A stretch of DNA of 64,000 nt from Planctomycetota bacterium (GTDB lineage: Bacteria; Planctomycetota; B15-G4; SIAN01), in assembly GCA_009691715.1 (NCBI GenBank), contig SIAN01000018.1, forward strand, positions 17,638-81,637, in the 5' to 3' direction. This document shows positions 8,746 through 18,660 of this stretch, one piece after another (position 1 is the stretch's first letter; every line of letters starts with the position of its first letter). The notes beneath the pieces are model-generated. The model was not told the DNA's origin, searched no databases, and saw only the letters and a program-made list of their open reading frames with translations. The translations under genes were made by a program, and so were the position numbers.

Positions 8746-10221
8746 ATGCAACAGGCACTGCAGCTCACCGAGTCCTTGAGGCTCCCGAACCAGACGAAGC
8801 TCGCGCCGCTCGCACTGTTCACGGCGCTCGCCATCACCTGCGCACAGACGCCGCTCGATCGGCAAGTTGAAGAGGCGCGCAAGGAAGACGGCGAGCGCGC
8901 AGAGGAGGCCGCCGAGCGGGGTCCGAAGGCGGGGCCCACTGCCGCGGTCGTCGCGCTGCTGGCGCAAGGTCGGCCATCGTCCGGCGGCGCCAGCTCACCC
9001 ACGCCGCCCACCGGCAGTGCCGGGACCTTCGACTCGGAGACACCTTGGAGCCCCTTCTCCGATTGGGAGCCGACGGTCGCCTGCAGTCGCGATGGCCGCT
9101 ACGTCTATCAGATGACCACGCGCTACGGCGATCCGTCGTCGTTCTCGCAACCGCACGTCGCGCTGCGCGTCTCGATCGACGGCGGCGACAACTGGCTGCC
9201 CGACCAATTCGTCGAGAACACCCGTCGCTGGGAGGCTGATCCGCAGGTCGCCGTCTCCGACGATGGCAGCGTCTTCCTGCTCTGGTTGAGCCTGTTCAAC
9301 CCTGGCGTGAGCTTCAAGAAGTCCACCGACCACGGTCGCACGTGGACGGCACCGATCGCGCTTGCGCCGCCACTCACCGGATCGCCGCCCGCATGGTCGG
9401 ACAAGCCGTGGCTCGCCGTGCATCCGAATGGACAGGATCTCTTCGTCGGCTTCAACTCCTCCGACCCCTACGTGGTCGTTTCGCACGACGGCGGCACCAC
9501 CTGGACCAAGCCGCGTCGAACCTCCAACAACGGGCGTTACTGGTACCACACCGGCAGTTGCGTCACGCCCAGCGGCGACGTCTATTTCGCCACGGCGGAC
9601 TACAGCCAGAACTCGCTCGGCGCGACCTACCTCGACGTGACCTACTCGAAGGACAATGGCGCAAGCTGGCAGAACACCCGCGTCGACGCGTCCGCCGAGA
9701 TGCCCGACTGCGCGAGCGTGCCGGGCTGCTACTTCGGATTCCTCGGCCCACAGTCGGCGATCGCCTGCGATTCGACCGGGCTGCTGATGTACGTGTACAA
9801 CGCGGGCTCGAAGAAGCGCAAGCCACAGCAACTGTGGATCACGACCTCCACCGACGGCGTGACGTGGGCCGTGGCTCAGCAAGTCTCGGAACTGAACAAA
9901 AGTGTCAACAACGGCTTCCCGCAGATCACCGCGGGGCCGGCGCCGGGCGACTTCCGGATCACCTGGCAGGACGACCGGATCGGCGGCCAGTGGAACACTT
10001 GGTTCAAGGAGACCAAGGACGGCGGCGCGACTTGGAGTCCCGACCTGCGTCTGTCGAACAGGCTGCCGGCCGGCGCGTACAAGACTTCGGCCGGCTACGA
10101 CTTCGTGTTCGGCGACTACAACGGCCTCGCGGTCGATCGCTACGGGACGAACCACGCGATCTGGGGCGAGGCCTACTCCTACAACGGCCCCGGCAACACC
10201 TGGTACACCAAGGGCTGGTGA
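8746..10221 (+). CDS. Secreted sialidase-like beta-propeller protein with Asp-box repeats
   Basis: A 491-residue exported protein. After an N-terminal hydrophobic stretch (TKLAPLALFTALAITCAQT) and a charged, low-complexity linker comes a beta-propeller with at least six Asp-box (BNR) motifs: SIDGGDNW, STDHGRTW, SHDGGTTW, SKDNGASW, STDGVTW and TKDGGATW. This repeat defines the sialidase/neuraminidase superfamily but also occurs in photosystem-assembly-like and adhesin propellers. I cannot identify the sialidase arginine triad with confidence, so the name refers to the fold only. A strong inverted repeat follows the stop codon. Confidence 0.8.
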   Translation: MQQALQLTESLRLPNQTKLAPLALFTALAITCAQTPLDRQVEEARKEDGERAEEAAERGPKAGPTAAVVALLAQGRPSSGGASSPTPPTGSAGTFDSETPWSPFSDWEPTVACSRDGRYVYQMTTRYGDPSSFSQPHVALRVSIDGGDNWLPDQFVENTRRWEADPQVAVSDDGSVFLLWLSLFNPGVSFKKSTDHGRTWTAPIALAPPLTGSPPAWSDKPWLAVHPNGQDLFVGFNSSDPYVVVSHDGGTTWTKPRRTSNNGRYWYHTGSCVTPSGDVYFATADYSQNSLGATYLDVTYSKDNGASWQNTRVDASAEMPDCASVPGCYFGFLGPQSAIACDSTGLLMYVYNAGSKKRKPQQLWITTSTDGVTWAVAQQVSELNKSVNNGFPQITAGPAPGDFRITWQDDRIGGQWNTWFKETKDGGATWSPDLRLSNRLPAGAYKTSAGYDFVFGDYNGLAVDRYGTNHAIWGEAYSYNGPGNTWYTKGW

Positions 10222-10222
10222 C

Positions 10223-10259
10223 CGAGCGGCGGTTCAGTTCGGGAGCGAACCGCCGCTCG
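10223..10259. terminator. Perfect 13-bp inverted repeat between convergent genes
   Basis: CGAGCGGCGGTTC at 10223-10235 pairs without mismatch with GAACCGCCGCTCG at 10247-10259 across an 11-base loop. It starts two bases after the stop of the sialidase-like gene and lies 41 bases beyond the end of the FecR-like gene on the other strand, so it can work for both. There is no run of T, so termination would be of the stem-only type common in GC-rich genomes. Confidence 0.75.
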
Positions 10260-10299
10260 TCGACCGCTCACGTGCAGGTCGACCGCGGTGCGTCGCGTC

Positions 10300-11751
10300 C
10301 TACCAGTCGATCTCAAGCTCGTCGCGCCACGCCGCGAGGGCGGCGGGGTCGAGCGCCAAGCACGCGACGCGCGGCGCCTCGGCTGGCGGCGGCGCAATGG
10401 CGGCCAGCCGCTCGAAGACGCGCTCGCGCGCGGCCGGCTCCGGGACCGCGAGCAGATGCCACAGCGGCAGCGATTGGCGGAGCGTCGGCGCAGGCGCTGG
10501 CGAAGAACGGCAGCGCGAGCAGATCCGCCAGCGCCGCCTCGGCAGCCGCCGGGTCGTGCGCCGCGCGCGCCGCATCGTGGCGCTCCACCGCGGCGCGGAT
10601 CTCCTCCGGCGAGTCGCTCCAGGTCGGCGTGCCCGGCCCGAATCCGGGCCACGCGCGGCAACCGGCACCCGATGGGACGTGCACCTTTCGTCCATCGCTC
10701 TCAAACGAGACCTTGCCGGAGACCACCGACAGGAACGTCCGGCCGTCTTCGTCGACCGTCGTGTCGTAGATGCAGCCGAGATCGACCGCGATCCCGCAAG
10801 GCGTGCCGAGCGCGAAGACACGCGGTGCCGCGAAGATCGTCGCCGACACGGTGCCGCGCTCGAGTTCCAAATGGAACGCCCCCTCGCGCGTGGCGTCGCC
10901 GTGGCCGGCCGCGACCCGCAATCGGGTCGCCTCCGCGAGCCGCAGCGAACCCACGTCGCCCACTCGCACGCGCGCGCTCCCGCCCGGGTCGCAGACGATT
11001 CGATCGCCGACGTGCAACGGCGCGGCGGTCGGGTTGCGCAGGAGCTGCGGCGTCGGCGCGACGAGAGCGATCGCGAACTGCTTGCGCCAGACGCCATCCG
11101 CGGCGACCCGCTCCGTGGAGCGCTCCATCCGTGCCGACTGGAAGTTCGCCATCGCCGCGCCGAAGTGGATCGCAGGGTGGTGCGGCGCGAGGGCGACGGC
11201 GCGCTCGAAGCAGCGCCGGCCACGCGCGCGGCAGAGCCCCATCGTCGCGCCGACATCGCGCGCGTAGCCGAGGTCGAACCAGGCGCGGGCGAGGCGGGCG
11301 GCGCGCTCAGGCTCGGTCGCCGGCGCGAGCTCCGCCTCGATCACGGCCGAGTCGAGGCCCGAAAGCAGCTGCTGCCACGGCGTAGTGTCGCTGGTCGCGT
11401 CGCTCGCGGCTGCGTTTGCGCCTGCGTCGGCGTCCGGCCCGTCACGGTGCCGATCCCCGCCGCACGCCAGGGCCGCGCGGCGCAGCGCCTCCATGTGGAG
11501 CTCCACTTCGGCGTTCGTCGCGAACAGCAGAGCGAGCGCGCGCGGTAACTCGGAAAGCGCCACGGTCGGCAGCAGTGCGGAATCATCGAGCGCGATCGGG
11601 AAGCAGATCAGCGGGGCGCCGAGCGTCGGCGCAGCGGCCGCGAGTCGCCGCCGATCGCCAGCACGCTGACGGCGCACGCGACCGCCACGCCGCTCGCAAG
11701 GCGGCCAGCCCGATGGCCCGCCCCCGCGCTCGTCCTTGGCGCATGCCTCAT
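10300..11751 (-). pseudogene. FecR-like membrane protein interrupted by two compensating frameshifts
   Basis: The start is ATG 11751, which overlaps the upstream TGA as ATGA. The first frame gives a membrane helix (LASGVAVACAVSVLAIGG). Around 11640-11655 the sense switches to the next frame, which holds the main body: a helical region, then a FecR-type beta domain (PLHVGDRIVCDPGGSARVRV; VFALGTPCGIAVDLGCIYDT; TFLSVVSGKVSF). Near 10480-10500 the sense switches again, to QSLPLWHLLAVPEPAARERVF and the stop at 10300. The total length is exactly 484 codons, so the two shifts cancel. FecR-domain proteins act as membrane anti-sigma regulators or structural sensors. The family call rests on the GTPCGI...VDEDG pattern. 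The N-terminal shift is less certain than the C-terminal one. Confidence 0.62.
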
Positions 11752-12548
11752 CGGACGCCCTCCAACTCGACCCGATCGAGTTCGAGCGCCAACGGCGCGA
11801 GACGCTCGCGCACACGGGTCGCGAGATTTTCGCAACGCTCCTTGGTGAAAACCGCGAAGCCGAGTCCGTCGGCGCGAGGCAGCACGGCGAGGACGTTTGG
11901 CAGCGCCGCAATCGCCGCCGGCACCGCGACCGTCTCCTTCGCTCGCTGCACGGGATTGTTGGCGAGCTTCACGATCACCAGCGCCCGTTCCGCAGTCGTC
12001 GGCCAGCGCTCCACGGTCACCTTTGCCAGCTCGACCTCCTGCGTCGCGCGCTCCGCTGCGAGCTCGTGCCGAACCGCCTTTTCGACCACCGCGATCTCGA
12101 GTGCAACCTCCGCCGCGAAGCGCACGATCACCCGTCCGTCGGCGCCGAGCTCGGCCACCATCGATCGATCGAGTGCCCGCCGGAACGCCGCTTCCACCGA
12201 CGCCGCGCCACCCGCAGCGACTCCTCGAACTTCCGCGATCAGCGCCGCGCTCCCGGCCATCCGAATCGTCGCGAGCTTGCAATCGAACTTGACCTCGCCG
12301 ACTCCTGCCAACGCACCCAAGGCCGCACGGACCTTGTCGTTGGCGCCTCAGCCAGCGCCTGGCACCGCGACGGTGTAGGTCGCACCCCAACCCGCGAGCG
12401 GGGTCGCTGCCGAGCCGCCTTCCGCCGCAACCGCGCCGGCCTTCGTGCAACCAGCACCGGTGATCGCGATCGCGAGCACGACACCCACCAACGACACGCA
12501 CCGCGCCAACCACCGCACCACGCACGACGCCACGCACCGTTCGGCCAT
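11748..12548 (-). CDS. HMA-fold lipoprotein read through an in-frame TGA at codon 67 (candidate selenoprotein or nonsense mutant)
   Basis: From ATG 12548 (GGAG six bases upstream) comes a lipoprotein signal peptide ending ITGAGC, a linker and the first strand of a heavy-metal-associated fold, TYTVAVPGAG. A TGA follows at 12350-12348. The same frame then continues GANDKVRAALGALAGVGEVK and the rest of an HMA-like domain, then 150 further residues with an alanine-rich helix to 11748. In HMA domains the position of the TGA is the first metal-binding Cys of GxxCxxC; the second is Asn here. Read through, the protein has 266 residues. A stem-loop at suitable distance follows the TGA (separate entry). 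If the TGA is a true stop, the downstream half could start at 12320. Selenocysteine is a hypothesis only; a TGC-to-TGA change would look the same. Confidence 0.6.
12307..12350 (-). promoter_or_regulatory. SECIS-like stem-loop directly after the in-frame TGA
   Basis: Reading the minus strand, TGA (12350-12348) is followed by GGC, then GCCAACG (12344-12338) pairing with CGTTGGC (12313-12307). An upper stem CAAGGTC (12336-12330) pairs with GGCCTTG (12324-12318), including one G-U pair. The apical loop is CGTGC, beginning 18 bases after the TGA and carrying G at its second position. Spacing, loop size and loop G fit the bacterial SECIS pattern as I know it. GC-rich coding DNA forms stems easily, so this supports the idea without proving it. 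Confidence 0.4.
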
Positions 12549-12667
12549 CACCGGCTCCAAAACGGCAGCCGCCCACCGCGACCGCCGCACGCCATGAGCC
12601 ACCCAACCGGTCGAGTGTTAACCGTCGGCCGGTCCGTGGGCGGCGGATCGGTGTCCCATGGCGTTGC

Positions 12668-15600
12668 TCACGGCACCAGCACGCCGAACCAGCGCTGACT
12701 GCCCGCGTCGCCGCCGACGACCGTGAGCTCTGCGGTGGCGCCCGCCGCGAGTCGGGCCGCTGGGAGCGTCAGCGTCATGATCCCGGTTGCGTCTTCGCTG
12801 TGGGCGGCGCGGCACTCGAAGTCGAGCTCGATGTCGCCGTCGGCGGAGCGCCAGCGCGTGTCGTTCACGACGACGTCGAAGCGGAGCAGTTCCTTGCCGT
12901 CGAGCGCGAGCGTGAAGCCGGCGCTCGGTTGCGAGAGGAATCCGACGGCGGCGGCGAACCGGAGTCGCACGCGCGCAGGATCGCCTGGCAGCGGCAGGGC
13001 GGCACCGCTCTTCCAGCGGACCACGCCGGTGCCATCGAGCTGCCGGCAGTAGTGCATCGGCACGACGCCGAGCCAACTCGGCTGCATGAAGTCGTCGAAC
13101 CGTTCAAGCAGTTGCGTGAAGCCGTTCAGCGGTGGGCGACCGGCGAGCTCGGCGCGCCCGGCCGCGATCTGCTCCGCCGAAAGCTGGCCGATCCGCAACG
13201 GGCCGCTCTGCGTCCAAGCGATCAGATCGGCGAAGTCCTGCGCGACGAGTCCCTCCTCGTGCCCTTCCGGCATGAGCGAGAGCTTCGACGCCTTCACCTC
13301 CTTCACGTCACGCCGCAGCAGCGCGCGGCGCATGTCGTTCGCCTGCACCAGCGTGAAGCCGGTGCTCGACTCGCCGCGGATCAGGCCGCCTAAGTCGCTG
13401 CCGTCATGCAGCACGACCTGGTAGCTCACGAACTCGCCGTTCACCGCGGCGTTGGGATCGAGGATCGCTTCGAGCAGTCGCGGCGCGCTGCGATCGCCGA
13501 GCGCGGCGAGGTCGGGACCGACGTCGAAGCCGGTGCCGCGGAAGGCGTGGCAGCTCGCGCAGATCCGGGCGAAGAGCTCGCGGCCGTGGGCGAGGTCGCC
13601 TTGCAACGCGAGCGCCGGCTGGAACTGCGCGAGCACCTGTGCGCGCTTCTTGGTACCGGTCGGCGCGAGCAGCTTGGCGGCGCGCGCACGCAGAGCGAGA
13701 TCGTCGGTCGCGAGCAGCCGCTCCCGCGCCGCCGCATCGAGCAGCGCGCGCGGCACCGTGCCCGATTCCAGCGCCGCCACCAGCTCCGCGCGCCACTCCG
13801 GCCGCGACAGCAGCAGGTCGAGCGCGGCAGTGCGCAGCTCGGGCAGCATCGAGGCGAGGCGGGCGAGCACGCGGGCCGCAACCGCCGGCGGCGCAACGCG
13901 TCCATACGCCGCGAGCGTCGCGCGACCAAGCTCGGTGGAGCGCGCCGGGGCGAGGAACTCCGCCACCGCTTCGAGCAGCGTGTCGCTGACCAGCGACAGC
14001 GGCGCTCCCGTCGTCGAGCGCCGGTCTTGGAAGAGGAGTTCGAGCGCCGCAAGGCATCGCTCATCGCCCGTCCACGGAACGAGGAGCGCGAAGGTCGCGG
14101 CGGCGATGCAGCGCCCGAACTGCTCCGCGAGCGGCCCGTCCCGATCGAGCTCCCGCTCGAACGTCGCGCCGACGACGAGCGGCGCGAGCGCCCGCCAGCG
14201 CCACGGCTCCTGCGCGGCGACATTGCGTTGCGCGACGAGTGTTTGCAGATCCAGCTCGGTACCCGGCCCCTTGCGCCGACCCAACAGCGCCTCGAGCGCA
14301 GCCTGCTTCACTTCGCGGCGCTCGTCCGGAAGCGCGGCCACGGTGGCAACGATCGCTTCGATCGCCTGTTGCCGCGCCGGTTCGGACGCTCGCCCTTGAC
14401 GCTCAAGTTCCTCCACTTCCTCCTTCGACGGCTCCTCCGTCCGCACCTCCATCAGCCCGCTGCTCTTGCCCCGCAACAGCGCGTCGAGCAGCGCTCCCGC
14501 ATGCACCGGCGCCGCGCTGAGCACCGCCGCGCGGATCCACGGATCATCGGCGTCGTCACAGAGCGTTCGACCGAGGAGTCGACCAGCGATCGGGCGCGAC
14601 GAGGCGCCGAGCGCGGCGGCCGTCGCGAGGCGTTCCGCCGCACTGCCAGCCTCTTCGATCGGCGGCCAGTCGCCATAGCCGATGGCCTGGATCGTTCTGA
14701 AGGCGTCGTCCTCCTCCGACATCGACCGCTGCCACACCGAGCCCTCGTTCACCTGCTCGTGCTTCTCCTTGCTCGACAGCTCCGGCGCGTCCGGATCGTC
14801 CACCAGCGCCGCGAGGTAGCGCTCGGCCAACGGCATGCAGGCGAAGCGGACCATGTCCGGCACGTCGTCGCGGTAGACGAGCAGTTCGTTCAGCGCGGCC
14901 GCACCCGGGATCCCGAGCTGCTCAAAGCACCAGCTCTCCTGCACGACCGCGGCCGGCGCAACGGCGCGACGCGAGGAGCCGATCCGCTCGCGCGCGCGAC
15001 GCTGCTCGTCGAGATCGGCGATCGCCGCCGCGGCGCCGCGCGCGACCCACTCGCGGTGCGCCAGGTCGCGCACCACGCCGTTGTCGCTCACCAGCCCCGT
15101 GTGCAGCCCCGCTTCGTCGCCGCCCGCCACGTCGAGCACGCGGCGCCGCTCCGCTCCCTTCTTCACCACTCGCCACAACCGTCCTTTGTCGGACCCCGCG
15201 CGCACATCGAGATCGGCCAGCTTCGCCGCCGGGATCCAACGCGGGTGCTCGATCACGAAGCGGTACATGTCGACGATCCAGAGCGCGCCGTCGGGGCCGG
15301 TGGTCGCCTGCACCGGCCGGAACCAAGGGTCGCGGCTCGCCAGGAATTCGCGCTCCTGCTCTTCTGGTGCGCGCCGTCCCTGTGCGACCGCGCCGCCGGT
15401 GTCGAGCACGGTGCGCCGCACCACGTTCGCGACCGGCTCACAAGTGAAAGCGTTGCCGTGAAACTCCGCGCCGAGCCATGTGTCGCGATAGATCCCGATC
15501 CCGCACGCCGACGTGACGCGACTCGCGTCGCCTGCGTCGTTGAACCGTTCGAGCACGTGGCTGATCTGGAAAAGCTGGCGCGGATCGGGGTCCGTCAGCA

Positions 15601-18520
15601 CGTTCCAGCGCGGGTCGATCGTCGGCACGTAGGGATTGCGGCGCAGCACGCGATCGGCCAGCGGGACCTGGAAGATCAACCACCCCGAGTCGCAGCCGAA
15701 CCAGCGTCCCCAGTCATCTCGCACCCGCCCTTGCTGGCTCGTTCCCTCGATCGCCTCGATCACGCCGCGGTCGGGATCGATCCGGAAATCTCGCCCGCGG
15801 CAGTCGACCGGCGCGCCCGCGATCGGCGCCGCGTCGGCCGCGTCGCTGGCGTAGTTGAAGGGGGTGATCACGCCGCCGAACAGCCCGCAGCTCGCGTAGA
15901 CCCAGCCGTCGAGCCCCCACGTCAGCGAGTTGACGCGCGCCTGGTAGTTCTCGGTCGAGAAGCCGGTGTAGAGCACGCGCTTCACGTCGGCGCGGCCGTC
16001 GCCGTCTCGGTCTTCGGCGTAGAGGATGTCGGGCGCGGCGCAGATCAGCGCGCCGCGCTTCCACGCCATCACGCCGGTCGGGAACGGCAGCCCCTCGACG
16101 AACACGCCGCCCGCCTCGAAGCGCCCGTCGCCGTCACGATCGCGCAGCCACGTCACGCGCCCGCCGGGCTGGTAGTTGCCGTCCATCCCGCTCGGGTAGT
16201 CGCTCATCTCGCAGACGTAGACGGTGCCGTCGGCGGCGAAGTCGATCGCGACGGGGCTCTCAACCTGCGGCTCGCACGCGGCGAGCTCGATCGTGAGGTC
16301 GTCGCGCGACAGCTCGAAGCAACCCTTCGATTCCTCCGCGCTCTTCGGCGCCGGGAAGCGCGGATCGTCGGCCGGCGGCGCGAACCCTTCCGGCACGAGC
16401 CGATGGACCGCCGCGACAATCGCCGCCTCGACCCCGCTCGCGAGCGGGCCGGGCCGACCGTAGTAGGTCATCGCGCCGCTCGCTTCGTAGCCGCCTTCGC
16501 GCAGGATCCGTTCCGACGGGATGTAGCACGGCACGTCGTTGCTGTAGGCGCTGACCCACAGTCGCGCGCGATCGAACTCGCGCTTCAGCCGAAGCGAATA
16601 GTCGACGACCACCTCGCCCGGCAGGAAAAGCTGCACCAGATCGTCGCCCCACTGCCACGCCTGCACCGAGTAGGGCAACGCTGCGGGCAGCGCCTCGCCG
16701 CGATCGAGCCGCTTCAACCAGCTTTCGGCGTGGAAGCCGACGGCCCCGCCCGCCTTCGCCCGTGCCTCGAACTCGGCGCGCGTCGGCAGCAGCGCATAGG
16801 GCAATTCAAGGCGTTCCACGGCGATCTTCGGCGCGCCACCCTCGCGCAACAGCGGCGTCATCGGTGCCTGCAACAGCCGTTCCACTTCATCCGCGATCGA
16901 CTTGCCGTGGCGTTGCGCCACGCGCAGGTCGGCGGTCGATCCGTCGGCCGGGTTCGCGTCGGCGCCGCAACCGATGACGGTGAGCGACACGGCACCCGCG
17001 TGCACCGCCTCGATCGCCTCCGACGCATAGCCGGCCCAGTCGCCGCAATGCTGATTCACCGCGCCGTTGCAGGTGGTGCAGTGGCAGGCGTAGTTCTGCA
17101 CCGTGGCGAGCAAGCTCCCGTCCGCCGCGAATGCGGCCATCACCGGCAACGCGTGATCGACCGGCCCACCGGCCGTCCGCCGATTGCGCGCGAACGCGGC
17201 GCTGCCCTCACTCCACGCCAGGAACGCCGGCACGCGCGCGGCGATCGCGTCCGCGCCGGCCTGCTCCATCCGATCCACCAGCCAACGGCTGTAGCGCTCG
17301 ATGCGCTGCCACTGGTCGGCAGGGATCGGCCGCCCGAACATGCAGTCGATGCCGCCATCGAGCACCGGCGCCGTGTGCGTATGCGTCACGCAGAGCGTGA
17401 AGCGCTCACGCGCGAGGCCGAAACGCCGCGCCAGTCGCGCCGCGACCTCGTCCGTCATCCGCTGCGGCACCGCCGTGTTGTCGAGCGCAACCATCACCGC
17501 CAGCGACTCGCGTTCCCCGACCGCCAGCGCGCGCGCGAACAACGGCTGCACGGCGCTGGTCGCCTCGCTGTCACGCGACGCGTAGCCACACAGCCGGATC
17601 GGGTGATCGGGCGTGACGTCGATCTTCGCGGCTCCGACCGGCACGCGCGGCCGAAAGAGATCGGCGAGCCCGCCCGGAAGCGCATGCAACGCCGTGATCT
17701 CCGCATCGCCAAGCGCGCGGTCGAACCACGCGATCTCGTCGATCCAGCCAACGTAATTGAGGCCGAGGATGATCCGTTGATCACCTGGCGCCCATGTCCA
17801 CGTCTGCATGCGCGGCGCGAGCGTCGCCGCGAGTTTTCCATCGAGGTACATCCGCGCAACCCCGTCGGCCGCGCCGCTGTTGAAGCGCTCGAAGGCGAAC
17901 GCGACGTGGGTAAAGCGGCCGCCGAAAGGGTCGTCCGCCTCGACCTGCGCCAGCGACTTCTCTTCGAACGAAAGCTGCTCCCACGGCTTGCCCGTCGCGT
18001 TCCAGACCGCGTGGTCCGCGTAGGCGCCCATGCGGAAGTGGCGGAAGTCGGGCCGCTTCTCGAACTCGCAGAAGAGGCCGGCGTCGTTCCAGTCCTTGGC
18101 CGTGACCGTGATCGGGTCGCAGAAGCCGTCCAGAAGCTCGCTCTGCGGTTCGGCGCGAAGCCAGAAGGAGAGCGTCCCGTTCCAATCCTGCGCCTGCCAC
18201 GGCGTGTTGTGCTCGCCATGGAAGAAGAGGATTTCGTCGGTGCGGCGATGGAAGCGCAACGCGCTGCCTCGCAAAGCACCGCCGCGCAGTGCGTCGCGCC
18301 GCTCGCGCGTGACGGCGCCACTCGGGACGATGCCCGGCTCGCCATTTCGCGGCGGTCCCCACGAAGGGCCGTGGTGGAGACGGGCGTCGCCGCGCGCAAC
18401 TTCGGCATCGAGCCCCACGTCGAAGGTGGCGGCAAAGGTCAGGGCTTGGCGCAGAGAGTCCAATGGCGGTTCGTTCGCGGCCACAAACAGGAGCCCGATC
18501 GCGAACACGTGACCGACCAT
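12668..18520 (-). CDS. Giant secreted LamG / ceramidase-like / PVC-type dehydrogenase / cytochrome c fusion protein
   Basis: A single intact frame of 1950 residues with a signal peptide (MVGHVFAIGLLFVAANEP). Domains in order: a laminin-G-like lectin fold (about 70-290; GWIDEIAWFDRALGDAEI); a neutral/alkaline-ceramidase-like region (about 295-710; THTHTAP, NYACHCTTC, GCGADANP); a PVC-type membrane-bound dehydrogenase propeller (from about 733; SPVAIDFAADGTVYVCEM, DRDGDGR repeats); a long helical HEAT-type region; and a c-type haem site, CASCH, near residue 1655 in RICASCHAFRGTGFDVGPDL. A beta-rich C-terminus follows. The PVC dehydrogenase plus haem pair is a hallmark of planctomycetes and relatives and is thought to move electrons from an unknown, probably sugar-type, substrate. 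Joining it to a ceramidase-like hydrolase is unusual. The gene is divergent from the FHA gene. Confidence 0.85.
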   Translation of the reverse strand: MVGHVFAIGLLFVAANEPPLDSLRQALTFAATFDVGLDAEVARGDARLHHGPSWGPPRNGEPGIVPSGAVTRERRDALRGGALRGSALRFHRRTDEILFFHGEHNTPWQAQDWNGTLSFWLRAEPQSELLDGFCDPITVTAKDWNDAGLFCEFEKRPDFRHFRMGAYADHAVWNATGKPWEQLSFEEKSLAQVEADDPFGGRFTHVAFAFERFNSGAADGVARMYLDGKLAATLAPRMQTWTWAPGDQRIILGLNYVGWIDEIAWFDRALGDAEITALHALPGGLADLFRPRVPVGAAKIDVTPDHPIRLCGYASRDSEATSAVQPLFARALAVGERESLAVMVALDNTAVPQRMTDEVAARLARRFGLARERFTLCVTHTHTAPVLDGGIDCMFGRPIPADQWQRIERYSRWLVDRMEQAGADAIAARVPAFLAWSEGSAAFARNRRTAGGPVDHALPVMAAFAADGSLLATVQNYACHCTTCNGAVNQHCGDWAGYASEAIEAVHAGAVSLTVIGCGADANPADGSTADLRVAQRHGKSIADEVERLLQAPMTPLLREGGAPKIAVERLELPYALLPTRAEFEARAKAGGAVGFHAESWLKRLDRGEALPAALPYSVQAWQWGDDLVQLFLPGEVVVDYSLRLKREFDRARLWVSAYSNDVPCYIPSERILREGGYEASGAMTYYGRPGPLASGVEAAIVAAVHRLVPEGFAPPADDPRFPAPKSAEESKGCFELSRDDLTIELAACEPQVESPVAIDFAADGTVYVCEMSDYPSGMDGNYQPGGRVTWLRDRDGDGRFEAGGVFVEGLPFPTGVMAWKRGALICAAPDILYAEDRDGDGRADVKRVLYTGFSTENYQARVNSLTWGLDGWVYASCGLFGGVITPFNYASDAADAAPIAGAPVDCRGRDFRIDPDRGVIEAIEGTSQQGRVRDDWGRWFGCDSGWLIFQVPLADRVLRRNPYVPTIDPRWNVLTDPDPRQLFQISHVLERFNDAGDASRVTSACGIGIYRDTWLGAEFHGNAFTCEPVANVVRRTVLDTGGAVAQGRRAPEEQEREFLASRDPWFRPVQATTGPDGALWIVDMYRFVIEHPRWIPAAKLADLDVRAGSDKGRLWRVVKKGAERRRVLDVAGGDEAGLHTGLVSDNGVVRDLAHREWVARGAAAAIADLDEQRRARERIGSSRRAVAPAAVVQESWCFEQLGIPGAAALNELLVYRDDVPDMVRFACMPLAERYLAALVDDPDAPELSSKEKHEQVNEGSVWQRSMSEEDDAFRTIQAIGYGDWPPIEEAGSAAERLATAAALGASSRPIAGRLLGRTLCDDADDPWIRAAVLSAAPVHAGALLDALLRGKSSGLMEVRTEEPSKEEVEELERQGRASEPARQQAIEAIVATVAALPDERREVKQAALEALLGRRKGPGTELDLQTLVAQRNVAAQEPWRWRALAPLVVGATFERELDRDGPLAEQFGRCIAAATFALLVPWTGDERCLAALELLFQDRRSTTGAPLSLVSDTLLEAVAEFLAPARSTELGRATLAAYGRVAPPAVAARVLARLASMLPELRTAALDLLLSRPEWRAELVAALESGTVPRALLDAAARERLLATDDLALRARAAKLLAPTGTKKRAQVLAQFQPALALQGDLAHGRELFARICASCHAFRGTGFDVGPDLAALGDRSAPRLLEAILDPNAAVNGEFVSYQVVLHDGSDLGGLIRGESSTGFTLVQANDMRRALLRRDVKEVKASKLSLMPEGHEEGLVAQDFADLIAWTQSGPLRIGQLSAEQIAAGRAELAGRPPLNGFTQLLERFDDFMQPSWLGVVPMHYCRQLDGTGVVRWKSGAALPLPGDPARVRLRFAAAVGFLSQPSAGFTLALDGKELLRFDVVVNDTRWRSADGDIELDFECRAAHSEDATGIMTLTLPAARLAAGATAELTVVGGDAGSQRWFGVLVP

Positions 18521-18660
18521 TGCGAGGCTCCTATGACTTGGCGTTGCCGACTCGACGTTCGCGTTTGGACGCCCGCTTCCGCGCGGCGTACACTCCCGCA
18601 GCCATCGCTCAGCGTCAACCGCACGCGCAGCGTCAACCGCAGGACCCCGCCGCCCCGCCC

